DNA of 64,000 nt from Colocasia esculenta (taxonomy: Eukaryota; Streptophyta; Magnoliopsida; Alismatales; Araceae), in contig CM024764.1 of the NCBI GenBank assembly GCA_014218235.1, positions 63,835,184-63,899,183 of the forward strand. The letters are read 5' to 3'. The notes under the pieces were generated by a model. That model was not told the DNA's origin, did not search any database, and saw only the letters and a list, made by a program, of their open reading frames with translations. The position numbers and the translations under genes are program-made. Positions 32,753-44,846 of the stretch are shown in pieces (position 1 is the first letter of the stretch; each line of letters opens with the position of its first letter).

Positions 32753-33819
32753 CAATAATTACATACGTGATATATTATGTAACATAAAAGGTTAAAGTAA
32801 AGTTATATGATGTTAAAATAATAAACAATTTATCAAACTGTAAAATACATAAAAATGTTGAAGTTATAGAGAAGGCCAGCATCTCTATTAAAGTACACAA
32901 ATGAATATGTTAAAATAATATTGTACGTGAGTTAAAATAGAAAAAAGAATCTGGTTAAAGTGTAAGACCAGATAATAAAAATACAAAGGATAAGTTAAAC
33001 TAGATGAGAAAAACAGTTAAAGTATATAAGAAAATCAGTTAAAGAATGAACACAATAGTTATGCATATCTGATAGTAAAGAATAAAGATATGTATTCACA
33101 AAGGGTAAAATGGAAAATAAAATAGAAGATAGAAATTATCTTTTTAAAGACTGATTGTTAAAGTCCACCAAAAAAAGATTACTTGGGACGTCTTTTTTTG
33201 ACAAGGATAAGAAAATAGGTCCCTCTCTGATAGGAATTTTTAATTAATTTTCCCAAGTATATACATAGCCAAACTATTTCCAACTTAAAAAATCCCATTC
33301 CTCCCACCAAAGTGCACAGCTAGAGGAAAACATAGATAATTTCTAACATGTCGGAGCTTAGTTCCCTTACTTTAATTAAACTTATCTTTGAGGAGGGAGT
33401 TTTAAAAATTGGATCCGAAACCCGTCATCTCTGACGCACTAAGCGAAGGATTGGGCAGCACTATCCCAAACCTAATAGGTGAACTTTCAAGAGTTGTCAA
33501 CGAGTCGTATACGGTGCGGATAATAGACTCTGTTTTTGCATTCATTAAGGAAGTACCGTATCCATTTATTATTCGCTAAGAATTCGAATAATGGTGTATC
33601 CAAAACCCGTTTTGAGTATCCAAGAAAATGATAACAGAAGGTTAGCGGATAGTTACCGATCATAAAAGTATATACAAAATTAAAATTTATGGTGCAAATT
33701 AACTCAATCATAATACAATTTAAATTGAAATGAAAGATCTATGTGATAAACAAATATATTTCAACAAAGTTTTCATCATCATTATTCACGAGTCAATATA
33801 TATAATGAAATTAACATCG
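32753..33819. other. AT-rich, no gene seen
   Basis: The first part (32800-33080) is rich in GTTAAAGTATA-type words, perhaps decayed relatives of the satellite in the opposite orientation. 33540-33620 carries CCGTATCCATTTATTATTCG-type repeat text. No open frame of interest. Confidence 0.4.
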
Positions 33820-34400
33820 CGTCATTGTCTATCGCACTGTTGCGCACAGCGTTGTCAGAAGAAAGAGATGAGAGAGTAGGCTCTGCTCAACCTTCGAAGA
33901 GGCCCAAGGAGAGAGGAAGCCAAGAAAGATGATCGAGGAGGCCAAGAGCAAGGAGAGAGGAAGCTGCGATGTGAACTAGACTCATGCACCATAGTTCACT
34001 GTGTTGCCACCCCATCAGCGGCCGCATTACTACTATCTGCACATTGTGTTGCAGAGAGAAGAGAGGAAAGAAAAGAGGCTCAAACGAGAGAGAGAAGAGA
34101 AGAGACTGCGTGTTGGAGGACCGAACGAGAGAGAGGAGAGAGGAGGTTGAGATAAGTCATTTAGACGGCGAGCAAATTAGAAGTGTTGGTCGTAGGGAGA
34201 TCCAAAAGAGAGGAGGTCAAGAGAATCAAAAGAGAGGAGGTCAAGAGAATCAGAGAAGCCGATAGAGAGGAGGCTGACTTTGGTCGTAAATGGAAATTGG
34301 GAAAGACCAGTTGTGTTGGGCGGTCGACGGTTATAGAGGCTCATGTAAGATTGGAGAAATGTGTGAACTATAAAAAATATTAATAAGACTTTTTACAAGA
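33820..34400. repeat. GA-rich stretch with a short tandem repeat
   Basis: Dense GAGAGGA/GAAGAG text. AAAAGAGAGGAGGTCAAGAG plus AATC is repeated at about 34203-34250. Plus-strand open frames here are rich in Arg, Glu and Lys and are judged compositional. Confidence 0.6.
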
Positions 34401-34923
34401 ACTCTCATGTCAGACGAAGGAAATAGGTACTGAGTATCAGGGGCGCTGCAATAAATTTTCTGGGTTAATGCAATTTTTTGATATCCACTCTTTGATCTAA
34501 GGCATTGTTTGGCAGTGAGGTTTCTGCCGATTTTACACCTAAAATCTCTGACAAATCCCATATTACTTTCCAAATGAAGACAACCTGTACCGGATTTGGC
34601 GCAAAGCGATTTTTGAGTGGGAGAGAGAGATAGACACATTGTTTTTTCTCTCCCTTCCATCAAAAGCGGAAGGGAGGCCGCTTCTAGCCGCTTTTGAAAA
34701 AGTAAACATCATTAAACTCACCTAAAGTAGCATGTGGATGGGGTAACCGTTGTTTACTTATTAAAATATTAGTTGTTAAAGTGATGGAAGCGGGTTGCAT
34801 GCGATTGTTCTCAAATAGAGCAGGTGATTTTAAAATGCTATGATTACAATCTCTCATGTGTGAGAAAATGGTGTGAAATCAGATTTTTTTGTTGTTTACT
34901 TTTTACACCCATATTCCCAAACG
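34401..34923. other. no gene seen
   Basis: Between the GA-rich stretch and the TA microsatellite. AAGCGGAAGGGAGGCCGCTTC-type inverted text near 34665-34700 is the only structure noted. Confidence 0.4.

Positions 34924-34978
<55 letters not shown>
34924..34978. repeat. (TA)n microsatellite
   Basis: About 27 uninterrupted TA dinucleotides. Confidence 0.97.
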
Positions 34979-34980
<2 letters not shown>

Positions 34981-35039
34981 CGGTAACAAACGGATATGAA
35001 TTTGATATGGGGTGCATCTATTTTTGTATTCATTAAGAT

Positions 35040-35290
35040 ATTAAATATATCCGTATTTGTATTCGATAATTTATCAATAGAAAAAAAATAAGACAAATTA
35101 ATTTGAAATTCCTGACTATAATAAAGAAGTCTTTACTGTAACAGAGTTTAACGTATACTGTAACAGACGATATGATAACACTTACTGTAATGAATTACAG
35201 CTCTGTTAGGACTAACAAATAAGTCAAAAATCTGATAGAGACTCTTAATTAATTTGTCCAAAAAAATATTTATTTACTGTTGATTAAGCT
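35040..35290. repeat. dispersed AT-rich repeat, copy 1
   Basis: Shares order and words with 39690-39900: TATACTGTAACAGACGATA, TTACTGTAATGAATTACAG, then TAGAGACTCTTAATTAATTT. The two copies are diverged, with this one less AT-biased. Probably a MITE or other short dispersed element; its ends are not defined. Confidence 0.55.
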
Positions 35291-35347
35291 AATGAAACAG
35301 AAGATTATCAAATTATAGATTATCATCGTTGACATCCCTACATTCAA

Positions 35348-35569
35348 CTATTCCAGTGGATAAATATTGATTACAAGACGCGTCCCCGTCTCCGTGGGAA
35401 GGACGCTCTGCAAGCTTATTATTGGTGCTCCCACAAGTTCGTGAGGGGACAAGGAAGCGAACCCTTCAATCTTCTCGATCTCGACCTGGGCAACTCCTCC
35501 CGCGTTGTGGCCTACACGGTCGGTACACCCAAGGATCAGTTGCATCGGCTTCATCTGACTGGACTCCAA
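35348..35569 (-). CDS. candidate terminal exon or gene fragment, unrecognised
   Basis: A minus-strand open stretch reads MKPMQLILGCTDRVGHNAGG, VAQVEIEKIEGFASLSPHEL and VGAPIISLQSVLPTETGTRL before a TAA at its left end. Codon use and GC content are gene-like against AT-rich surroundings. There is no ATG-led full frame, and an acceptor-like ACAACAG lies upstream near 35590. I do not recognise the protein. It could be the last exon of a host gene, a captured fragment, or part of an element. Confidence 0.35.
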   Translation of the reverse strand: MESSQMKPMQLILGCTDRVGHNAGGVAQVEIEKIEGFASLSPHELVGAPIISLQSVLPTETGTRLVINIYPLE

Positions 35570-35639
35570 AGAAGCGGCTGTTGTTGTGAGACCTCCGGAC
35601 TCGCATTACTCAACGTTGTGCTGAAAAACTTAAAACAAT

Positions 35640-38390
35640 CTCTCCTACTTAAGGGATCTTTTTTTACTCAATTCGCAACAATCCACCTCGACAAATCAAG
35701 AACCACCAGAAGGAATAAATTTCAAACTTGAAGAGGGCATTCGATGCACCCAAAAAAATGGATGGATTAAGTGATGGGGACTTGCACCTGTCTTTTATGG
35801 GAACGGAAGAACACGAAACCGTTGTGATATTCTAAATAAAATTATAAGCAATGTATTTGATCTCCAGACTACCTGCACTTCAAATTTCACTTGGACTGCT
35901 GCACATAAATTCCCTCCAACAATTCACTAAGGCAAGACAATTCCCCACGCACACGTCACGAATGAGCTGAAACTAAATGCTGCGTCCGTTAATACGCATC
36001 AATTGCACCATATTAGACGACACCAAGCGTTTGTGAGTACCACCTTCCAAAAAAATTAGCTATGTCAGAGACAACATTTACCCATCCATTTACATAAGCT
36101 TCACTCGGTGACATCCTTTTATTCAACGAGCACATTACAGAAAATATATTCAAGAGAAAAAGGCAGTAGGCTCGACCAAATCCATAAAGTTGCTCGTCCT
36201 GTTTAAGAAACTGTAAATTTCTTTGATCGTTTCTTGAGAGGGTTAAGTCTTATCTTGTTTGGGTCTTTCCAGTTCCAGGCACTCTTCGTTTTTTTCCTTT
36301 TCGCTACACATCACGTGATGATTTAACTCACTACCATGAACATTTTGATAATATCAATCCAACGCCGATCCCCCTGGATAGGTTTCAAGTGAGTAAGGAA
36401 TCCGAAACACTGCAGAAAGCAAATTCCTTTCTGATGCAAGTGGCAACTCAACACTCCAAGAGAAATAGCAAATAAGCATATGAATGAAATAACCAACAGA
36501 TTAGAATTATAAACCATATATATATCAGCTGGAAGTGAGTAGCTCTATGTCTATGATGATTTCTTCCACAGTGCACGCCAAAATGTCAAGTGAACAGTGA
36601 CGATAACAAACATAGCCACATAACCTAAATTTACAATACCTCACTAGTTCAAAATCCAGTTAACAAATATCAGCGAGCCATGACATAAAACGTTTGCACA
36701 TGATGAGAACAGGTAAAATTTTCATTTTTACTTTGGCATCCAAGAGGTGATGGCTGAAATTTTAAAGAAAGGGAGCGGAATAGCGTCGGAATAAATCACC
36801 AATCCAAGGCATTGTTTGGGAAAGCTTCTAAAAGGACTTGATTCTTCAAAACCAGATTTTGCAGTTGTGTCAGAAAAACGCAGATTTGCCACCATTATTC
36901 CGGGGTTTGAAATTCCATTTTGGAATCAGGTAGCTTCTAAACACAAAGCCCCAATATGCCACTCAGCATGACCTTTACACAGAATCTTCATTGCCGGCCA
37001 CACAAAACTGGGGCTAACCAGTGCTAACCCTGCTGCAGATGGTGGGGATCAAATGGGCTCTTCATGAGACGCAGGAAGGGAAGGGAAGGAAGGGAGAGAT
37101 GCAGATCAGGAGAATGGGGAATGGTTGATTTAGGGGCATCAATAGATGGAAAGAGATCTGATAGAGGAAGAAGAACTCCATCCTTATCTGGTGCCAGTTC
37201 ACTGGAATCACAAATTGTTTCATCCCAGCAACTGAACCTTTCTTCCTTGCGGTGACTTCATCTCAAACATGGATTGGGATGGAAGATACAGGTGGGCAAG
37301 TTGCAGAAAGGAAGATAACGACATGCTGGTTTGGGAAGCTCTGGGAGTGGAGAAAAGGGTAGGCAAATTTGTCATATCCTTCTCCATCCACCATAAAATC
37401 TCATCTCAGGCCACTTGTGGTGGAATCCAGATGGTCTCAACCATGAGCCTTCTCTCTCCTCCAGTCCGATTTTGGGGTGGCAGAAAACGATGAGATTTTA
37501 CTCGTTTTGGAACGCATGTGAACAGGCTGGAAGATTTCAATGATCATAATCCTTCTCATCTTTACTCCAACAATGGTGCCTAAGATGGGGATTAATTCGG
37601 GTAGCTCTATAGCCTGCAACTATCACAATGTATAATTTGCTTTTAGTTTGTCAGTACAACTTTACAAGTAAAGAGCCAAAACAATCATACAAATGACAAT
37701 GACTGTTCGTATCAAGAGTAGCAAATCATTTGAAAATCAAACAAAGGGTCAAAAAACAGGCATAACAATCTCAGAGCAATATGCAACAGAAACAGTAATC
37801 TGATAAAAGCCAGGAAAATGATCCAGTTGTGATATGCTTGCCCCAACAAGAAATTTATGAATAGATGAAGGCGTGCAACCGATATTGCATTGGTTTCGAC
37901 TCCATTTCTCCTTAAAATATGATGCAGATTTCCAACCACATTGAAGGGGGAAAAAACATTATTCAATAGACTAAGCAATTTCAGCCCATATCTCATGCCC
38001 ATGATAACAAAAAAGAATGGAAAATATAGCATAAAAAAAAGCTAAAGACCTACAGTTGATAAGTAACCGTGCTGATTCTAAATTATTTTTATTAGAACTA
38101 CACATAACAAAGGAAATGAGCAATAAAATAAGAAAGCAGAAGGAAAAAAAATTGAAAGGAAAGTGAACGTTCAGAGCCAATCTCAGAATCATATTATGTA
38201 ATTTTACATTTTCTTGTCTAGTTTGATGTCTATTTACAACAGGGAATAGTAACTGATCATGATCCCTTTTTTTTTTTTTGAAGGTATGATAACGCTATTA
38301 GTGCTCCTCCTTTTTCCACATAAGGGATTGAGATGAGAACGGGCGAATGTACAAGCTGTTGTACACTATTTTCTCGTTGCCTTCTTTTGC
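35640..38390. other. region downstream of the DNL gene, no gene seen
   Basis: Mostly moderate-AT sequence without recognisable protein words on either strand. 37060-37110 is GA-rich. Short open frames (37064-37493 plus, 37712-38192 minus) resemble nothing I know. The part nearest 38390 contains the 3' UTR of the DNL gene. Confidence 0.4.
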
Positions 38391-39364
38391 TTACAGTATC
38401 GGAAAAATATCACCACCTTCTTCTTCCATGTGGTCGAAGGGGTTGTTGCCTTTGTAATTGAAGTCTGGGTTCACGTAGCACTTCATCCCATCGAATAAGT
38501 TGAGATTATCCACCAACTTGTGGAACACATTGCAGCCGCAACACTGCGTCAAGGAATTAAAGCCGCAGAAATCAACAGAAAAGAACTGAACTTGACAAAG
38601 GTGGTCAATTGATTAGGAAAAGGAATTGGCCTGGCAGTGGTCAGACAAGCATTAATACCTGAACAAAGACAGTGCCATCGGTGTAGGCATGAGGATTGAT
38701 GGCTCGCGTGGTGCGCTGCCCACAAACATTGCAGGAAAAGGCAACGAGCATTCTCCGGCGGGGAGACTTGGTGAAAAGAGACCACGGAAAAGTCGATACC
38801 ACGTGATTGCTCGCATCCGAACCTGCGTCCGTGGCAGGCACGGAGGGTCCTTCCATGCCGGAACCTGTCGTCCATCCCCTGCCTCTTGCTGCGCTAAGAA
38901 CCAAACCCATAGCGGCATCCTACCAATTTGGGTGCCGGGGTGGGGGGGTGGTGGAATGAAGAAATTTTAGGATAAAACGACAAGAACAAATGGAAACAGA
39001 AAAAAAAAAAAAAACACGGTTTTCTAACAACGTGGAGCGGAGGATCTTCTACATCCTATACATACCTTGGAAAGAGGAGAGACGGAGCCGTGGTTCCCGA
39101 GGAAGGGAACAAGGCTGCTGTTGCCAGCATCTTTCTGTAGATCGGACTCGTTCTCCTTACCTAAAGGCAAAAGCGAGACCCTAAACGTCTCAGAAACCGA
39201 AGAAGGGAAGAAGATAAACGCCAAGGAGATCGGCGGAGGAGAGACAGCAACCCACCCTTGGCGGTGACGGCAAGATGCAGACGCCAGCTCCTCCTATTCG
39301 GGGAGAAGACGGCGAGGGGAAGGGGCGGGGCGGCCCTGGTTGCGCAGGCGGCGAGGGCGTCCAT
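38391..39364 (-). CDS. DNL/Zim17-type zinc-finger protein, organellar, four exons
   Basis: Four minus-strand exons with GT-AG borders: 39256-39364 (ATG 39362-39364), 39066-39160, 38659-38919 and 38391-38543 (stop TAA). Phases agree and the protein has 205 residues. Residues 1-37 (MDALAACATRAAPPLPLAVF, then RRSWRLHLAV) look like a plastid transit peptide. A conserved plant block, SPLSK then DAAMGLVLSAARGRGWTTGS, precedes the zinc finger: CNVCGQRTTRAINPHAY, then TDGTVFVQ across the last junction to CCGCNVFHKLVDNLNLFD. The two CxxC pairs bind zinc. In this family DNL proteins act as escort or co-chaperones of organellar Hsp70, keeping it soluble. From memory it is closest to the Arabidopsis At5g27280-like branch. 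The tail is acidic (DHMEEEGGD). No sign of decay. Confidence 0.92.
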
Positions 39365-39689
39365 GGCGGTGGTGCGAAGCAGAGACGGGGAGGAAGACAC
39401 ACCGGAGACGAAGCGTTCCCGTCCTTTTTTCAATGGATCTTTTGGCTTCGGATTTGAGAGATGGTGAGACGAAAGTTTCCGGTGCCTTCGCCTTGTCGAA
39501 GTCTTCCGTTAATTAGTAACCACAACCACAAGACAAATGTGACAAATGTTATTTGCAAAAAAAAGTGGTGACAATTCTGCCAAAGAGAGAAGATTTAAGT
39601 ACCATTGATCTCCTACAGACTGTAATGATTGAGATTACGTGGAAAGGCTCTCGAACGTGTAATAAGAAGTGAGTAAAATAAGATTTTTT
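39365..39689. other. 5' flank of the DNL gene
   Basis: Should contain the promoter and 5' UTR of the minus-strand DNL gene. No clear TATA box could be chosen. Confidence 0.4.
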
Positions 39690-39900
39690 TTTTTTTCATC
39701 ACGATCTTATAAATATTTTAAAATAAATTAATTAATAATTTTTATTATAATACGAGAGATTTCAAATTTTAATTTATATTATAACAGAAGATAATATTTA
39801 TTACAATGAATTATAATTTATTAAGAATTAAAAATTAAATTAAATATTTAATAGAGATTTTTAATTAATTTATTCAATAAAACTTTTATGTACAAGCTAA
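39690..39900. repeat. dispersed AT-rich repeat, copy 2
   Basis: Aligns with 35040-35290 (TATATTATAACAGAAGATAA, TTACAATGAATTATAATTTA, TAGAGATTTTTAATTAATTT). More AT-biased than copy 1, as expected from C-to-T decay. Confidence 0.55.
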
Positions 39901-41050
39901 CTCTTATATTGTGAATTGTCAAAAGTATCCCTCATATATTTAGATTGTTGTATCCTTACGTACTTCACGTCATAATGCAATTATGATATGTTATAAAAGC
40001 GATCAAATTTTCGTTAATTTCTGTAAAATAGATGATCTCGTCGTATTTGATAACCGGATAAGATGTACTGATTTATTTCTTTTTACTCACATTTTTATTT
40101 TTATAATCTCTATTTATTTTTCATTTATGTGATTTTGATAGTGATAAAAATGAAAATAAATCTAAGATAATTTAATAGAGATAAACATGCATTAGAGAAA
40201 TGTCATTAAATATATTCATATGTCTTGAGTAATGGAAAAATAGTAAAATAACCTTCATTATTACTACATATACACATGGTGGGCATAGTTTTGAGACCGT
40301 TTTGGTAAAAGGCGATTTCATTAAAAATCACCTTTTTTTTGTTCATCCGACAAGTCAAAGATTTTTGGCAGGATAAAAAGTTTTTTGTTTGTCGCGTTTG
40401 AGAGCATGCATGTGAAAGGAAAGTAAAGGTATTTTTTTACACTAGTTGCCTTTTTTATTTTTTGTTTTTAACCAATGTCGAAAATCATCAGAAGAAGAGC
40501 AAGTGGAAAATGCTATAAAAGATATTTCTCATTCAAAATCGCCCAGGCTCTCCTCTTAGAAAGTAGCTCGGTTGCCAATTTTGTCAAAACGAAGATAGAG
40601 TTGTGATTATGTCTATATCTCTCTTTAATGAGAAAATCAATTTACACATCTTTGTAGATGGCCCAACTAACGTTTGAGAATACTAATGAAATTTGTTAGA
40701 GATCTTCATATGAAACTCGCTCAAAACGCACTCCCAAATGTTGCCACATTAATTTGCTTTTTGGTCAATTTTCAATCGGAATCAAAATAAATCAACTCAA
40801 TTTTGAAACCAAATTGAAGTCCATATAAATCGAACCACATTAATTTGGTTTGGTTCACAATTTATGCATTTTAATTAAAATTAATAACTTTTTTCTTAAT
40901 AGTTAAAATACAAACCATCAAACTTTATGTAATATCAATAACAAATGAGTCAATATAGCACTTGAACATTACGAAGAAAAGAAAAACTTATATATCATGG
41001 TAAACAATAGAAAAAAGAGCATTATCTTACAACTCAAATTCATCTAGCCT
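39901..41050. other. AT-rich, no gene seen
   Basis: No open frame of note. 40790-40880 carries CGAACCACATTAATTTGG-type low-complexity text. Confidence 0.4.
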
Positions 41051-41059
41051 AGTAAATAA

Positions 41060-41252
41060 GAGAAATGCTACCTGCACGGCCGCCTGGTTGCCCGGGCCGA
41101 CGTGGAAGCGCCGCGGGCCGACCTGATTGGTCGGCCGCGCGGGCCCCACGCGGAGCTCGACGTGTGGGCCCGCACGGCCGACCAATCAGGTCGGCCCGCG
41201 GCAATTCCACGTCCGTCCGGACAACCGGGCGGACGTGTGAAAAGTATTTCTC
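41060..41252. mobile_element. foldback MITE of the GAGAAATGCTAC family, perfect 9-bp target duplication
   Basis: AGTAAATAA stands on both sides (41051-41059 and 41253-41261). Ends are GAGAAATGCTACC and AAAAGTATTTCTC. Inside, a very GC-rich long inverted repeat (GCCGCGGGCCGACCTGATTG pairs with CAATCAGGTCGGCCCGCGGC; outer GACGTGGAAG pairs with TTCCACGTC) makes almost the whole element one hairpin. Terminal bases match the MITE at 12096; the interior is unrelated. Confidence 0.9.
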
Positions 41253-41261
41253 AGTAAATAA

Positions 41262-41779
41262 ATAACAAAGAACAAACATTACATGACATCAAAAGGGGAA
41301 ATCACGTCAATTTCGAGCTTGGGTTTGAGCTGCGAGTAAAAGAATGAGAAACAAGTGCTCTGCTCAGCTCGACACTTTTTTGATCTATAAGGAAATCAAT
41401 CTTGGGGATGTGAGACCCAAAGACTCCGATAATCTAATCAGCAAACGAGAAAATTTTTCCCGAGAAAAAAAGAGAGAGAGACATATGACAATGTCTAGAT
41501 GTGACATCTTACCTCTTCCTTACCTACGACTATTAGCTTCCTTTGAAGTCTCCACCAAGCAGAGAGGATCCTTGACTTCCCATGTGAGATTATTCCATCC
41601 AAGGGATAATTCAGGTGGTGTTGTTACTTCCTCTATTGAGCTGTTGATAGGCTTTACTGGGCCAAGCCCAATTGGGCATCCTAAGATCCTATCATTACTC
41701 TCATCTAATTCCTCTACGGAAAGCTCCTAGCATAACATAAAAAATGACTAAACAGCTAAAGTCAACTTGTTACACCTAT
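41262..41779. other. no recognised gene
   Basis: A plus-strand open frame of 128 codons (41344-41730) exists, but its product (RKREKKRERHMTMSRCD, then LPYLRLLASFEVSTKQRG) matches nothing I know and has no splice or start context that decides it. It may be a transposon-derived leader. Confidence 0.3.
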
Positions 41780-42170
41780 ATTTTAAAAGTACAATATAAA
41801 AATAGGTGATAAAATAATAAAAATAAAAATAAATGAAAATGGTAAAAAAACGAGTGAAAACTGTGAAAACAAATCAGTGGGAAAATAGTGAAAAATAAAA
41901 ATAGTTAGAAAATAATAAAAATAAAAAATCAGTGAAAAACAATGATAAAAAAGTGAAAATAAAATTAAGTAAAAAAAGCGAACATAAGAATTAGTGAGAA
42001 AAGTAATAAAATAAAAAATTGTGAGAAAAACAGTAAATGTAGTTTAAAAATTAGTGAGAAAAAAATAGTTAAACATTGTTGTTGTCTATTGGCAGAGATA
42101 TAATTGTAAAATCATTGAAAAAATCCTGCAAAAACCAGAAGAAAAAAAATAATGAAAGAAACCACTAAAA
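41780..42170. repeat. A-rich degenerate minisatellite
   Basis: Irregular repeats of GTGAAAAATAAAAAT, AGTGAAAATA and ATTAGTGAGAAAA, unit roughly 12-22 bases. Confidence 0.7.
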
Positions 42171-42239
42171 ACGGATCTCGTCTATTTGTTCACACGGTTA
42201 TAAAGTTAATCTGGTTTTGTTTGAATATTTGACCCAAAT

Positions 42240-42361
42240 TTTAACATTTGGAACGGAACTAAAATAGGGACGCCGGGGGGGATGGAGCGGCGAGTGGGGG
42301 GGTGCGCCGGGAGGGGGTGGGGGCGGCGAGTGGGGGGTGGGGGCTGCTGTGCAGTGGGGGG
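42240..42361. repeat. G-rich low-complexity stretch
   Basis: GGCGAGTGGGGGGTGGGGGC and relatives. In reverse complement it resembles the C-rich array at 61950-62510 (GCCCCCCACTCGCC). It abuts the broken 5' LTR of the chromovirus exactly at 42361/42362. Confidence 0.75.
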
Positions 42362-44666
42362 TGGACGCTGAGATCATGCTTGGCGTCCATCGACCATGCC
42401 GCTGACACTGAGTCAACGGCCAGAGACCGCCGCCAAGTTCCTCTGGACAGAACAGTGATCTGTTCTGCCCTTCCTATACAACTATTTTCGGTATGGTTTC
42501 CGTGATGAGGATATATGGTAACCCTATACACTATGTATATTGTTAAATGTGGTGTGTAGATGAGTGTGATGTGTGGTGGTGGATGTTAGAAAGTTGTATT
42601 CCGTGAATTTGTAAGCATGATTTATTGATAATCTTGCCAATCCATGTTTCATGATTAGGATTAGTCTGAATGCCTCAGTTTTGTCAGATCATAAAAATTA
42701 GTAGATCAATTTATGTATACTCAATTTTGGTAAATTGTCCATGCTTGTATAAATTGCTAATAAATTCGGTTCGGTAAATAGAAAGGCATGTAAGAATGAT
42801 TTGTGGTGATCGATCTATAGTTGTATGATTTAGGGTAAATTTTGTATTCTCAGATCATGTATATAACAGTAGTCTCTGTTCAAACAGTAAGTGGTAAAAA
42901 TGCATGATGTGTTAAACTCCATGTCAACTTAAATTGTGAATGGCATGTGAAATAGGTATTTGATTTTCTGTAAATTCTATTTAGCTCAGAAAAATCTGAA
43001 AAATTTAATGTATGACCTTGAACCCGAAAATAGCATGTGGTTAAAATTTCAGGTCATTTGGACCAGTATATAAGGAGTTATGTATTTCATGTGAAATAAT
43101 AATCTATGTATGTTATCGTAATGTGGTTAGATATTGTTTAATCCAACCTGATTGGTGCATTTACTGTGTGTTAAACTCCTGAAATCTGTAGTGCCATGCC
43201 AGAAAAATAGAGATATGCATGTGAGTGAGAAAGTGAATGAGATGAAAAGTGATATGTGTAAAACCATGTGTAAATCGGTAAAATGTGTAAATGTGTAACT
43301 GTGCCAATGTGACACTGCTTCCGTAGAGGGCAGTGGAACTGTATCAGGGAAAAGTCCCCTGAGAAAGTTCAGTGTGTAAGTGACCCTAAGGGCATTAGGG
43401 GGAAATCCTGGAGGTGGACAAGTACCACTGGTTAGGGTGGAGACTTGTTCTCCGGTCTGCGCAGTCCAAGAGTCGCCATTGAATGCCTAGATGGCGTCTA
43501 TGTGTAATGTGATGTGTATATGTCCTTCTTTGGTGGTTTGGACTATGTGTCACGGCACCTAAAATGTGTAATGTGTAATGTGTAATGTGTATGTGTTCAT
43601 GTGTAAATGTGTAAGTGAACAATGTGAATGTGTATGTGCAAAGTGTAACCATGTGAAAGAGAAAACTTGTGTAAAGAAAATGTGAAATTCTAAATGTGAG
43701 GATATGATATTGAAATCCATGTGAGACAAATCTGAAACCATGTGAAATCAGTAATTTATGTTGTTATCATCATGTTTATATGTGCAAAATGTCTAGAATC
43801 CATGTTAGGGATAATTGATGAGCACGGGTACAAAATAGCATGATTGGTTGTTCACATGATATGTTTTAAGCAACATGGTAGCTCTCATGTATAGGTTTAC
43901 AGCCATTAAACCATGTGAAACCAGCAACTTAAAGCATGTGAAAATGTCTATGTATGTGTTTAAAAACATGTAAGATCCATGCTAGTCGTGTTTCCCTTTC
44001 ATTGATGCACAATGTTCATGTTGGTAGATCTCATGTCTTGGTTCTTTAAAGGCAAAATTTCATGAGTAAATTGAAGAGAGAGCATGTGATAGGTAAAGTT
44101 TGTTCTTAGAAATCTGAAAGCATGATCCATGTATTAATTTGTAAAACTTTCATGCCATGTGTTGAAAATTTTGAATGTGTATGTAGAAACCGCTATGACT
44201 TATACGTGTATGTTATGAGTAGTGTTGCTTGCTGAGTCTTTAGACTCACTCCTTGCTTCGGCGTACAGGTGTAGTTGGTGACGTGGCACCGTTGGAGGAG
44301 ACGGACTCCGAGCGCGGAGATTAGTCTTTGGAGTTTCTTTGTGACTTGTGCATTTCATAGTATGTAATTTGAACGTTGTATTAGAGTATCATGAAAAGAA
44401 TGTATAAGTGTGGACATTATGTATTTATATTTCAGCAATTTAAATTATGTGAACCTTTAGTTCTTTATTGTTAATTGCAAACTTCATGTATGTTAAATGT
44501 GGATGATGAATAAATGGAGACAATTGTCTTTTACTTCCGCTACTCTGTTGTATATTCGCGTGTATCTCAGCTGTTTGTATCGTTTGGATAAATGTCCCAC
44601 TGTGAGGACTCTCGCTATACCGACGTGGGTTGGTGTAACCGTACCGGTATAATGAGGGCCGTCACA
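42362..44666 (+). mobile_element. 5' LTR of the chromovirus, first 934 bp missing
   Basis: Matches 50516-52821 almost base for base and ends GGGCCGTCACA, right before the primer-binding site. The left junction falls in GTGGACGCTGAG and adjoins a G-rich tract, suggesting deletion or a rearranged joint. Contains ATGTGTAATGTGTAATG-type tandem text (about 43565-43640). Confidence 0.92.
43067..43075 (+). promoter_or_regulatory. TATA-like box in the chromovirus LTR
   Basis: TATATAAGG, also present at the equivalent position in the 3' LTR (about 51220). A plausible LTR promoter element, unproven. Confidence 0.35.
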
Positions 44667-44671
44667 GAGAT

Positions 44672-44683
44672 TGGTATCAGAGC
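44672..44683 (+). other. primer-binding site, initiator Met tRNA
   Basis: TGGTATCAGAGC starts five bases after the LTR end and is the standard complement to plant initiator tRNA-Met. Confidence 0.92.
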
Positions 44684-44846
44684 AACCGGTTGAGATTGCA
44701 CATGAATATACCTAAGTCATCATCCCCATTGCATGCTAAGTATGTCCACATGTGTAGAAAACACCAATAAGAAGTGAAAGATAGATAAGAAATGGTTAGA
44801 AAACTTAGTAACCTAGCTCTAATGGTGGCTGAAATTTATTACAGCC

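Noticed and set aside
33984..34265. Arg/Glu-rich ORF in the GA-rich stretch
   Set aside because: Low-complexity composition and short tandem repeats explain the open frame.
39161..39433. 90-codon ORF overlapping exon 1 of the DNL gene
   Set aside because: It reads through the GT donor at 39255 into the intron; its upstream start is not an ATG. The true start is ATG 39362-39364.
43395..43741. His/Thr-rich ORFs in both chromovirus LTRs
   Set aside because: They read the antisense of GTGTAATGTGTAAATG repeats (HYTLHI); no domain.
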